From assembly GCA_030530905.1 (NCBI GenBank), contig JAUMUB010000059.1, positions 1-6,378 of the forward strand: a stretch of 6,378 bases of DNA. The letters are read 5' to 3'. Every line of letters starts with the position of its first letter. Position 1 is the stretch's first letter. The notes beneath the pieces are model-generated. The model had not been told where the DNA came from and made no database searches. It worked only from the letters and a program-made list of their open reading frames with translations. This document shows positions 1-6,378 of this stretch, in pieces. Source of the stretch: Bifidobacteriaceae bacterium (GTDB lineage: Bacteria > Actinomycetota > Actinomycetes > Actinomycetales > Bifidobacteriaceae). The translations under genes were made by a program, and so were the position numbers.

Positions 1-1
1 A

Positions 2-214
2 TCAAGTACGAACGGTTGGATTTATTGCGATGGTCGCCGTCAGCGCATGCTTCCAAAAGGCACATGTATTGAAGTGCGAGAGTCAAAAGATACGCTACAG
101 TTAGCGCGCTTATCAGGCGCTCCATTTACTGAACGCGTGGTCAGAAAATTTGATTTACCAGTTATCGGTTGGCGCGAACATAATAGAAATCGTAGTATGA
201 ACCATAATTCATAA
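2..214 (+). CDS. nadK: NAD kinase, C-terminal part (5' end outside window)
   Basis: NAD kinase phosphorylates NAD to NADP in the cytoplasm, using ATP or polyphosphate. Only the last 70 codons are present, read in the frame beginning at base 2 and ending in TAA at 212-214. The translated tail contains DGRR, then LPKGTCIEVRES, then LARLSGAPFTERVVRKFDLP and VIGWRE. This matches the C-terminal strand-rich domain of actinobacterial NAD kinases, where the LARL...F..RL..KF.LPV.GWR segment is characteristic. The catalytic GGDG and NE motifs would lie upstream of the window. The last dozen residues (HNRNRSMNHNS) are a polar, probably disordered tail. A nadK-recN order is common in actinobacteria, often with tlyA before nadK. 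Identification is by motif and synteny recall. Confidence 0.88.
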   Translation, partial: SSTNGWIYCDGRRQRMLPKGTCIEVRESKDTLQLARLSGAPFTERVVRKFDLPVIGWREHNRNRSMNHNS

Positions 215-274
215 TATATTAGTGTGTTTATGAATAAAAGTATCCGATTTTATCCTGAAACGTGTAGGTAAATA

Positions 275-1975
275 ATGCTTGAAGAGTTAGAAATTAAAAA
301 TTTAGGACCAATAGAGCAAGCGCACGTGCAATTCTCATCAGGCATGATTGCAATCACTGGTGAAACAGGAGCAGGAAAGTCCATGCTGTTAAATGCTATG
401 CGACTTATTTTAGGAATGAACTATTCTTCAAGCTCTCAAACAGATAAAGAGATCTGGGTTCAGGGTATTTTTTCTGCTCAAAATCAGCCTATAATATCAG
501 AGCTTATACAAAACGCGGGTATTGAAAATGATGAGGATGACGAATTATTTCTCACGCGAACAATTTCAGCCTCTTCAGGGCGATCTCGAGCGGTTATTAA
601 TGGAAAAAGCGCTCCGCGTTCTCTTATGCAAGACGTGGCGCAGCATCTTGTTACCATCCACGGGCAAGCAGACCAACTTCGTATTGCGAGCGCAACTAAA
701 CAGCGAGAATTTCTAGATTCAATAGCTGACAATGCTCAGATAAGACAGGAATATACTCAAGTTTGGGAGCGTTTACAGCATCTTGCTGACACGATTGATA
801 ATTTAGAAAATAATCAGGCTCAAACAAGAGAACGTATTGTTTATCTGCGTGAATCAGTAGAACGAATTGCAAGCGTTGACCCACATCCGCAGGAAGATGA
901 ACAGCTTAAAGCAAAACGTAGTCGCATTGAGAATGCTGCAAATATTGTTCAAGCAGTAAGTGTTGCTGCAGGTTCTCTTGATTCAAGTACCACAGATAGT
1001 GACATGCCTGGAGTGGTGCAACTATTGAACAATGCTATTGACGCATTAAGTGTAAGGGGAGTGTCTGATACTTTCGCATCAAGTGTTGAGCGATTAGAAT
1101 CGGCACGTGAGGAAATCTCAGACGTGGCATTTAATTTACGAGTTGATGATGAAGATTTAGACGTAAACGCGCTAGATGATATTAACTCCCGCTTGCACGA
1201 TCTGCAAGAGCTTACTAAACGATTTGGCACAACTATTCAAGATGTTCTTGATTGGAAAGAAAAAGCTGAATTTGAAATAGAAGATTTGGATTATTCTCCA
1301 GAAAAAATAGCGAAGCTGCAGCATGAATATGATGAAACATTACAACATGCGTATCAGCTTGCACAAAGCTTACATGAATCGCGTGAGGTGGCAGCACAAG
1401 AAATATCATCAACAGTCAATGCTGAGTTGGCGAACTTAGCAATGCCAGATGCCAGCTTTAGTATACACGTTCAAGAGCGCCAACATGATAATAGTATTCA
1501 GGCTTTAGACCGTTTCGGAGTGGACAATATAGAATTCATGTTTACACCATTTCCAAACTCTGGAGCAATGCCAATGGGTAAAAGCGCTTCAGGAGGTGAA
1601 TTAAGCCGACTCATGCTTGCATTAGAACTCGCGGCCGCAGCAAAAAATAGTAAACAGAATAATACAACATTCATATTCGATGAGGTTGATGCAGGAGTAG
1701 GCGGTAAAGCAGCTGTTGAATTAGGTGCAAGACTGGCAAAGCTTGCACAACAATCCCAAGTAATCGTAGTAACTCATTTACCACAAGTAGCAGCTTTTGC
1801 AAACACTCAGCTAGTAGTACAAAAACAGTCACACAACAATACGATACAAACAAAAGTACATCAGCTTAATGAGCAGGAACGAGTACACGAAATCGCACGA
1901 ATGCTCGACGGAAGCGAATCGCAAACCTCGCTCAAACACGCGCAACAACTGTTAACAGAAAGCAGCCTAACATAG
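275..1975 (+). CDS. recN: DNA repair protein RecN
   Basis: RecN is an SMC-like ATPase of the cytoplasm that acts early in recombinational repair of double-strand breaks. The 566-residue product is close to the family's usual 550-600. It opens with MLEELEIKNLGPI, the standard RecN N-terminus. Walker A GETGAGKS is at residues 29-36 and HGQ, typical of the family, at 129-131. Long charged helical segments at about 155-380 form the coiled-coil arm. The ABC signature SASGGELSR is at 437-445, Walker B FIFDEVDAGVGG at 466-477 and the switch histidine in VTHLPQ at residue 501. All ATPase elements are therefore present. An in-frame stop (TAA, 269-271) lies just before ATG 275, so this is the earliest possible ATG; only a weak GTAGGT precedes it. 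The gene follows nadK by 60 nt. The last quarter is rich in A-ending codons compared with the rest. Confidence 0.97.
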   Translation: MLEELEIKNLGPIEQAHVQFSSGMIAITGETGAGKSMLLNAMRLILGMNYSSSSQTDKEIWVQGIFSAQNQPIISELIQNAGIENDEDDELFLTRTISASSGRSRAVINGKSAPRSLMQDVAQHLVTIHGQADQLRIASATKQREFLDSIADNAQIRQEYTQVWERLQHLADTIDNLENNQAQTRERIVYLRESVERIASVDPHPQEDEQLKAKRSRIENAANIVQAVSVAAGSLDSSTTDSDMPGVVQLLNNAIDALSVRGVSDTFASSVERLESAREEISDVAFNLRVDDEDLDVNALDDINSRLHDLQELTKRFGTTIQDVLDWKEKAEFEIEDLDYSPEKIAKLQHEYDETLQHAYQLAQSLHESREVAAQEISSTVNAELANLAMPDASFSIHVQERQHDNSIQALDRFGVDNIEFMFTPFPNSGAMPMGKSASGGELSRLMLALELAAAAKNSKQNNTTFIFDEVDAGVGGKAAVELGARLAKLAQQSQVIVVTHLPQVAAFANTQLVVQKQSHNNTIQTKVHQLNEQERVHEIARMLDGSESQTSLKHAQQLLTESSLT

Positions 1976-2002
1976 GTACTATCACCACAGTAAAGGAAAT
2001 AC

Positions 2003-2665
2003 ATGAGTACAAAGCCTCATGCGAAGGCAGCAATTTTCGATATTGACGGAACAATATTAGACTCAATGGGCGTATGGGAAACAATCGACCAACAAATCTT
2101 TAACCATTTACAAATTCCCATGCCAGTAAATTATGCTAAAAGCATTGCAGGAATGCAATTTCACGAAATAGTGCAATACACCAAACAACAATTCAACATT
2201 CCACTCAGCAATGAAGAACTAGCACAAACATGGTCACACATGGCATTTGACGCATACACGAACATGGTAAAACCAAAAGCAGGTGCAATTGAATATTTGC
2301 AATATTTACGCTCGCAGAATGTACCTATTGCAACAGCTACTTCACTTCCAAAACATTTATTGTCATCTGTTTTGCAAGCTGTAGGATGCTTAGACTATTT
2401 TGACGAATTATGCTGTGTTGAAGACGTTCAAAATATTGAGAAAACTCATCCTGACGTGTATCAGCGTGCAGCAAAGCTACTTCATGTTGAAGAATCACAG
2501 TGTATTGTTTTTGAAGATTTACTTATTGGTATTAAAGCATTACGCAAAACAAGTATGCATGTTTGGGCAATGCTTGATGAGAGTTCTCGAGATGATTGGC
2601 AGGAGATGCGCTTGATTGCTGAAGGATGTTTATACGATTTCACAAATCCTCCTTACTCTTGGTAA
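2003..2665 (+). CDS. HAD-superfamily phosphatase, beta-phosphoglucomutase-like subfamily IA
   Basis: This is a predicted cytoplasmic Mg-dependent phosphohydrolase of 220 residues whose substrate cannot be told from the sequence. HAD motif I is FDIDGT at residues 12-17, with nucleophile D13 and acid/base D15. A helical C1 cap covers about 20-90. Motif II is in IATATS (109-114), motif III is K147 in EKTHPDVY, and motif IV is VFED (169-172) with metal-binding E171 and D172. The tail LDESSRDDW (191-199) resembles a conserved tail I recall from HAD phosphatases of Firmicutes and Coriobacteria. The start is well supported: AAAGGA at 1992-1997 sits 5 nt before the ATG. The gene follows recN by 27 nt and is likely co-transcribed. 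Its first half uses mainly A- and C-ending codons and its second half many T-ending codons. A phosphatase or phosphomutase role is possible; phosphatase is the safer call. Confidence 0.9.
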   Translation: MSTKPHAKAAIFDIDGTILDSMGVWETIDQQIFNHLQIPMPVNYAKSIAGMQFHEIVQYTKQQFNIPLSNEELAQTWSHMAFDAYTNMVKPKAGAIEYLQYLRSQNVPIATATSLPKHLLSSVLQAVGCLDYFDELCCVEDVQNIEKTHPDVYQRAAKLLHVEESQCIVFEDLLIGIKALRKTSMHVWAMLDESSRDDWQEMRLIAEGCLYDFTNPPYSW

Positions 2666-2693
2666 AAGCGCATAATATTAAAATAATTACAAT

Positions 2694-2725
2694 AATGGCG
2701 TACGCAAAATCTTGCATACGCCATT
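2694..2725. terminator. Hairpin terminator between convergent HAD gene and thrC
   Basis: Two 14-nt arms, 2694-2707 and 2712-2725, enclose a 4-nt loop (AATC on the plus strand). All positions pair except one: on the plus-strand RNA it is a C-A mismatch (C2703 with A2716), but on the minus-strand RNA the same position is a G-U wobble. The stem can be extended by about three A-T pairs with one bulged base. The hairpin lies between two converging genes, 28 nt after the HAD stop and 75 nt after the thrC stop, so it probably serves both. The sequence after the stem is T-rich but has no long unbroken T tract in either direction. Confidence 0.72.
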
Positions 2726-2800
2726 AATTATCAGTTTTAAAAACAAGCAGTCTTATGTTGTAGTATCAAGTTTTAAACCGTGAATAATATGTTTTGCAAA

Positions 2801-4279
2801 TTATGCTTTACTTGCTGCTTGCTCAACAATATGCTCCATATTTTCAATATCGCATACTTTGCTAAATCGAATAGCCGCATTTTCTAAGTCACGCAATGCG
2901 CTAGGGGCAGTGGTGTTAGTATTTTTAGAAAGCTCATCCATGCATTCAAAATCAGTGCCTTGAGCATCAAATCCAAGAGCTTCATTGACCACTCGAGGGA
3001 ACTTGTATGGGCTTGCAGTGCTTAATAAAATGCGTGGAGTATTAGGATCACTTGGAATTTGCTTCATAACATAATAACCGCATGCAGTATGAGGGTCAAT
3101 AACATACTGGTATTCATCCCAACAATCTTTAATGCTTTGACGAACCTGGTCTTCATCAGCCCAGCCACAAGCAAACAATGCGCGAATACGAGCCATCATT
3201 ACATCAGGAACCTCATATGCGCCCCATTGTTGCAGATCGTTCATAAGAATTTGAATTAAGCGAGTATCCTTATCGGACATGTAGTAGAGCATTCGTTCCA
3301 AATTGGAGGAAATAAGAATGTCCATTGAAGGGGAGATGGTTTGGAAGAAAGGACGCTTGCGGTTATAAGTGCCAGTGTTAAAGAAATCAAACAACACGTT
3401 GTTTTTATCGCTGGCAACAATTAAATGCTTTACAGGTAATCCTAAAAGTTTTGCATAATATCCTGCAAGAACATCACCAAAATTACCGGTTGGAACAACG
3501 AATTCAACCTCCTGGCCACGAGTGATTTTTTGACTGCGCAATAATTGAGCATATGCGGCGAAATAGTATACGACCTGAGGAACAAGACGGCCAACGTTAA
3601 TAGAATTCGCGGAAGATAAAACAACATTGCTGTTCTTGCGTAAGTTTTGTGCAAACTCAGTGTCTGCAAAAATGGATTTTACAGCACTTTGAGCATCATC
3701 AAAATTACCGCGTACAGCACACACTTGTACATTATCGCCCTGCTGCGTGCTCATCTGCAATTCCTGAACTTGGCTTACCTTACCTTCAGGATAGAAAACA
3801 GTAATTTTAGTGCCATCAGCATTAGCGAACCCAGCCAAAGCAGCCTTGCCAGTATCGCCAGAAGTAGCCGTTAAAATCATTACAGTTTCATTATTTTCAG
3901 ACTTAGTATGAGCCATGAATTGTGGAAGAATTTGCAAGGCAACATCTTTAAATGCGCTAGTTGGGCCATGGAATAATTCCATAACATAATCGTCGCCAAT
4001 CTGATGTAGCGGTGTAATATTTTCATCATCCCACTGATCGCCATAAGCGCGTGAAATACATGTTGTTAATTCTTCGTCAGTAAAATCTGGTAGTAAAACA
4101 CGTAATACTTGTAAAGCAATTTCCTGATATGACAGTTTTTCAATATGATCTATGTTAACCTGCTGCTCACCTAAAGTATCAGTAATAAACAATCCACCAT
4201 CATCTGCTATACCTTTGCGAATTGCCTGCTTAGAAGTTAGAGCATCAACAGTGCTTCGTGTGCTATGAAAAGTTGTCAT
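2801..4279 (-). CDS. thrC: Threonine synthase
   Basis: Threonine synthase is a cytoplasmic PLP enzyme that converts O-phospho-L-homoserine and water into L-threonine and phosphate, the last step of threonine synthesis. The 492-residue product is of the longer E. coli/yeast type. It has the N-terminal threonine synthase domain (about 1-80, including GIADDGGLF at 23-31) followed by the PLP fold. The PLP-binding lysine is K111 in HGPTSAFKD, and TATSGDTGKAA (137-147) and the cofactor phosphate loop PTGNFGD (263-269) are clear. The ATG at 4279 is preceded on the minus strand by AAGGA (plus positions 4290-4294) with a spacing of about 10 nt. The gene stands alone, convergent with the HAD gene and divergent from proA; neither hom nor thrB is in the window. 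No frameshift or missing catalytic residue was seen. Confidence 0.97.
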   Translation of the reverse strand: MTTFHSTRSTVDALTSKQAIRKGIADDGGLFITDTLGEQQVNIDHIEKLSYQEIALQVLRVLLPDFTDEELTTCISRAYGDQWDDENITPLHQIGDDYVMELFHGPTSAFKDVALQILPQFMAHTKSENNETVMILTATSGDTGKAALAGFANADGTKITVFYPEGKVSQVQELQMSTQQGDNVQVCAVRGNFDDAQSAVKSIFADTEFAQNLRKNSNVVLSSANSINVGRLVPQVVYYFAAYAQLLRSQKITRGQEVEFVVPTGNFGDVLAGYYAKLLGLPVKHLIVASDKNNVLFDFFNTGTYNRKRPFFQTISPSMDILISSNLERMLYYMSDKDTRLIQILMNDLQQWGAYEVPDVMMARIRALFACGWADEDQVRQSIKDCWDEYQYVIDPHTACGYYVMKQIPSDPNTPRILLSTASPYKFPRVVNEALGFDAQGTDFECMDELSKNTNTTAPSALRDLENAAIRFSKVCDIENMEHIVEQAASKA

Positions 4280-4344
4280 TGTAATATATTCCTTGACTAT
4301 ATGTGTTTGAGTTTTATTGTATAAAAAGATATGGGCAGATGAGT

Positions 4345-4358
4345 TTTATGTTCATAAA
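4345..4358. repeat. Short inverted repeat TTTATG-TT-CATAAA
   Basis: Two perfect 6-nt arms are separated by two bases. The repeat lies about 66 nt upstream of the thrC start, next to the candidate minus-strand -10 box. Its size and place would suit a repressor or activator half-site pair, but arms this short in AT-rich DNA can arise by chance. Confidence 0.3.
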
Positions 4359-4403
4359 GTAAAACCTTCATATGCAATATAAAGCACTAAGTTTAATTTA
4401 AGA

Positions 4404-4415
4404 CTGATTAATCAG
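4404..4415. repeat. Perfect 12-bp palindrome CTGATTAATCAG
   Basis: The sequence is identical to its own reverse complement over 12 bp with no central spacer, and the flanking bases do not extend the symmetry. It lies near the middle of the thrC-proA gap, 95 nt before the proA ATG and 124 nt upstream of the thrC ATG. A dimeric regulator could bind it; no regulator is identified. Confidence 0.35.
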
Positions 4416-4510
4416 ATATTAGACTTGAAGAAATTTAATAAAATGCGAATACCTTATTTAAAATTTGAAACTTGTATTATTTCGTAGTAAATAGTGTGTA
4501 TTGTTAGAGT

Positions 4511-5794
4511 ATGGATAATTTAGTTTTTGAAGCCGTGTGCAAGCAAGCATCAAACGCTGCCAATGCTCAGCGTGAATTTGCGAGGGCAAACACACAAGTA
4601 AAAAACAAGCTAATTCTCACAATTGCCCAAGCTTTAGAAGATAACGCGCATTTTATTGCTCAGCAAAATGAGATCGATATTCAACGCGCTAAAGAAGAGA
4701 ACATGTCTCAAGGCAAGCTTGATCGATTGCTCTTTGATGAAAAGCGTGTACCGCTCGCAGCACAAGGTATGAAAGATGTTGCTTTGTTATCAGATCCTGT
4801 TGGGGAAATCGTGCGCGGTAACACCATGCCAAACGGAATTCGTTTAACGCAGGTTCGTGTACCAATCGGCGTAATCGGTATGATTTACGAGGCTCGTCCA
4901 AACGTCACAGTTGATGTTACAGCCTTATGTTTAAAAGCAGGTAATGCGGTAATACTTCGTGGTGGTCATGCTGCAGAACATACTAATGCGGCAACCATTA
5001 GTGTTATTCAACAAGTGTTAGTAGAAAGTGGTTTTGATAAAAACCTGGTAACTAGCGTTGATGAGTTTGGACGTGAAGGCGCACAGGCGCTTATGCAAGC
5101 TCGCGGATTTATTGATTTGCTGGTACCTCGCGGTGGTAAAAATCTCATACAGTATGTTGTGACTAATTCCAAAGTTCCAGTAATTGAAACAGGAGCAGGT
5201 AATTGTCATATTTACGTCGATAAGAGTGCAGATTTTAAGATAAGTGTACCGATTATTATCAACGCAAAAACGCAGCGTATTGGCGTGTGCAATGCAACAG
5301 AAAAGCTGATTGTTCATAAGGATATTGCAAAAGAATTTTTGCCAATTATTGCTAAGGAGCTTACGCAAAAGCATGTGGCTTTACATGCGGATGAGCAAGC
5401 TTACGAGATAATTGCTCAGGCGAATATTCAAGATGTGCAGCTTGAACATGCGACAGTCGAAGATTGGGATACTGAATATCTTGACTATATAATAGGTGTG
5501 AAAGTTGTAGACTCGCTTGAATCAGCTGTAGAACACATTAATACGTATTCAACAGGTCACACGGAAAGCATACTTTCGCAAGATTATGAAGCGATTGAAT
5601 ATTTTACGCATAGTGTTGATGCTGCAGTAGTATTTGCTAACGCTTCTACTCGTTTTACCGATGGTTCAATGTTTGGTTTTGGTGCTGAATTAGGTATTTC
5701 AACACAAAAAATGCATGCACGCGGTCCAATGGGTTTGCAAGAAATTACTACCACAAAATGGATAGGGTACGGATCAGGACAGGTACGCTTATGA
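4511..5794 (+). CDS. proA: Glutamate-5-semialdehyde dehydrogenase (gamma-glutamyl phosphate reductase)
   Basis: ProA reduces gamma-glutamyl phosphate with NADPH to glutamate 5-semialdehyde, the second step of proline synthesis from glutamate, in the cytoplasm. The 427-residue product is slightly longer than the usual ~415-420. Clear family motifs are [20 protein letters not shown] (117-136), [12 protein letters not shown] (141-152), [10 protein letters not shown] (204-213), [15 protein letters not shown] (223-237), the active-site C260 in [14 protein letters not shown], and the C-terminal [16 protein letters not shown] (402-417). An in-frame TAG at 4505-4507 makes ATG 4511 the earliest ATG, although no clear ribosome binding site precedes it. 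It diverges from thrC and its TGA stop overlaps the start of the next gene. The partner kinase gene proB is not in this window. Confidence 0.97.
   Translation: MDNLVFEAVCKQASNAANAQREFARANTQVKNKLILTIAQALEDNAHFIAQQNEIDIQRAKEENMSQGKLDRLLFDEKRVPLAAQGMKDVALLSDPVGEIVRGNTMPNGIRLTQVRVPIGVIGMIYEARPNVTVDVTALCLKAGNAVILRGGHAAEHTNAATISVIQQVLVESGFDKNLVTSVDEFGREGAQALMQARGFIDLLVPRGGKNLIQYVVTNSKVPVIETGAGNCHIYVDKSADFKISVPIIINAKTQRIGVCNATEKLIVHKDIAKEFLPIIAKELTQKHVALHADEQAYEIIAQANIQDVQLEHATVEDWDTEYLDYIIGVKVVDSLESAVEHINTYSTGHTESILSQDYEAIEYFTHSVDAAVVFANASTRFTDGSMFGFGAELGISTQKMHARGPMGLQEITTTKWIGYGSGQVRL
5776..5783 (+). promoter_or_regulatory. Ribosome binding site inside proA that sets the downstream start
   Basis: AGGA (5776-5779) and AGG (5781-5783) lie 11 and 7 nt before ATG 5791, within the last codons of proA. 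The alternative upstream ATG at 5758 has no comparable purine-rich site before it. Together with the ATGA stop/start overlap this favours 5791 as the true start. Confidence 0.6.
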
Positions 5795-6270
5795 ATTTGA
5801 AACTAGCTGCAGCACGTGGTGTTAACATACAAGATTCACAATTATTTTTACGGATCGCTGCAGAGCGTCTGAGCATTGTGCGATACGTGTTTTTAGTTCA
5901 GATTGAGGACGGTATTGCAACTGCTGCTCAGCGTGCATCACTTGAATATGCGGATGCAGTGCTTATTGGTTGGCCTGATGAAAATAATTCTGAAGTCGTG
6001 CAGGTTAATGATGATCAGCTTAAGATAATTCGAGAACACGTGCAGTTGATGGAAGATTATATTAAATCCTTTTCACAAATGGAACGAGAAAAGGATATTG
6101 ATGGCATGACTGACACTCTTATTCGTATTAGTGAGCGAGTATCAGAGATTCGACGCATTTACCAGCCAAGCTTCCCACTGCCAACTTTTGCGGAAATCCG
6201 ACGAGTTGTGCAGGAAGAATGGGATGAGGATATGGATAAAATCAATTCCGAGCAAGCAGCATCGTTATAA
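5791..6270 (+). CDS. Uncharacterised 159-residue protein, translationally coupled to proA
   Basis: I do not recognise this family. The product is predicted to be soluble: no signal peptide or membrane segment is visible. The N-terminal half (about 1-60) is a mixed hydrophobic region with [21 protein letters not shown] (21-41). A charged helical stretch follows at 75-122. A PSFPLPTF turn (126-133) then leads to an acidic tail, EEWDEDMD at 142-149. The start was set at ATG 5791, which shares ATGA with the proA stop, rather than at the in-frame ATG 5758 that would add 11 residues inside proA. From memory, bifidobacteria carry a small protein of unknown function between proA and nadD, and this is probably its counterpart. 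The position implies co-expression with proA, but that alone does not show a role in proline synthesis. It has no visible catalytic motif. Confidence 0.82.
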   Translation: MNLKLAAARGVNIQDSQLFLRIAAERLSIVRYVFLVQIEDGIATAAQRASLEYADAVLIGWPDENNSEVVQVNDDQLKIIREHVQLMEDYIKSFSQMEREKDIDGMTDTLIRISERVSEIRRIYQPSFPLPTFAEIRRVVQEEWDEDMDKINSEQAASL

Positions 6271-6319
6271 ACATGATGTTGATTCTTATGTGCTTGCTTA
6301 TGGTGGTGGACGGTTTATT

Positions 6320-6378
6320 ATGAATGATATTGATGTGACTATTTCAGCAGATACCATACAGGGTATGCGAAAAATGTC
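6320..6378 (+). CDS. 5' end of a further gene, probably nadD (3' end outside window)
   Basis: From ATG 6320 the frame stays open to the window edge (MNDIDVTISADTIQGMRKM...), while the other two forward frames are closed by stops. GGTGGTGGA at 6302-6310 could serve as the ribosome binding site about 9 nt upstream. The same frame is also open back to ATG 6224, which would overlap the preceding gene, so the start is uncertain. The nucleotidyltransferase motif GGTFDPxH of NadD is not reached within the window. The identity, nicotinate-nucleotide adenylyltransferase of NAD synthesis, rests only on the remembered gene order after proA in bifidobacteria, whose NadD proteins carry an N-terminal extension before that motif. 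Confidence 0.45.
   Translation, partial: MNDIDVTISADTIQGMRKM

Larger units (their letters stand above)
4280..4510. promoter_or_regulatory. Divergent thrC / proA promoter region
   Basis: These 231 AT-rich bases separate two divergent biosynthetic genes and so must contain both promoters. For thrC, a minus-strand TACAAT (plus 4316-4321) is a possible -10 box, but no good -35 stands 16-18 nt upstream of it. For proA, TTGAAA at 4465-4470 with TAAATA at 4488-4493 (17-nt spacer) is a weak candidate, as is TATTAT at 4475-4480. Two palindromes lie here (listed separately). I found no T-box antiterminator motif and no threonine-rich leader peptide. proA has no clear Shine-Dalgarno sequence in the bases before its ATG. 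Confidence 0.5.

Noticed and set aside
949..1230. Minus-strand reading frame of 93 codons opposite recN
   Set aside because: It is antisense to the RecN coiled-coil region, and its serine-rich product mirrors the codons of the real gene.
2731..2780. Two copies of GTTTTAAA between the terminator and the thrC stop
   Set aside because: They are short AT-rich words with no wider similarity around them.
4297..4371. Possible 24-residue leader peptide upstream of thrC (minus strand)
   Set aside because: It has only two threonine codons, not adjacent, no ribosome binding site, and no terminator/antiterminator hairpins after it, so threonine attenuation is not supported.
4398..4428. Imperfect direct repeats TTAAGACTGA and TTAGACTTGA around the 4404 palindrome
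   Set aside because: The match requires gaps and the DNA is AT-rich, so chance is a sufficient explanation.
5018..5374. Minus-strand reading frame of 118 codons opposite proA
   Set aside because: It lies entirely antisense to the strongly supported proA, has a low-complexity cysteine- and asparagine-rich product and no ribosome binding site noted; it is a shadow frame.
5758..5790. Upstream ATG adding 11 residues to the small protein
   Set aside because: No ribosome binding site precedes it and it lies inside the conserved C-terminus of proA; the ATGA start at 5791 is better supported.
6273..6323. Short frame ATGATGTTGATT... after the small protein gene
   Set aside because: It stops after 16 codons and overlaps the start of the probable nadD frame.
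1..6378. Search by eye for CRISPR repeats, tRNA genes, insertion sequences, attachment sites or a novel defence or reverse-transcriptase system
   Set aside because: Nothing of the kind is present; the window is almost fully occupied by conserved housekeeping and biosynthetic genes.

Overview
The window looks like an ordinary stretch of core chromosome from a low-GC member of the Bifidobacteriaceae. Gardnerella is the best guess and Bifidobacterium-like relatives are less likely. Three things support this: the gene order nadK (end)–recN–HAD phosphatase / thrC / proA–small protein–probable nadD, which I recall from bifidobacteria; protein motifs of the actinobacterial type; and a base composition of roughly 40% GC by eye, which is low for Bifidobacterium but typical of Gardnerella. 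The genus is an inference from memory, not a search result.

Layout. Positions 2-214 hold the last 70 codons of NAD kinase. A 60-nt gap follows, then recN (275-1975, DNA repair SMC-like ATPase) and, 27 nt later, a HAD-superfamily phosphatase of the beta-phosphoglucomutase-like group (2003-2665). These three read rightward and may share a transcript. A strong hairpin at 2694-2725 lies between the HAD gene and the convergent threonine synthase gene thrC (4279 down to 2801, minus strand). thrC and proA (4511-5794, plus strand) diverge from a 231-nt AT-rich region that must hold both promoters and contains two short palindromes. proA overlaps the next gene by an ATGA junction. That gene (5791-6270) encodes a 159-residue protein I cannot identify. 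A further reading frame, opening at about 6320 and running off the end, is probably the start of nadD.

Functionally the genes are a mixture: NADP synthesis (nadK, perhaps nadD), double-strand break repair (recN), the final step of threonine synthesis (thrC) and the second step of proline synthesis (proA, NADPH-dependent). All complete genes look intact with their key residues in place. I saw no mobile element, CRISPR array, tRNA, rRNA, riboswitch or defence system. The least routine features are a change in codon usage across the recN/HAD boundary, the palindromes in the thrC-proA gap, and the unidentified protein coupled to proA.
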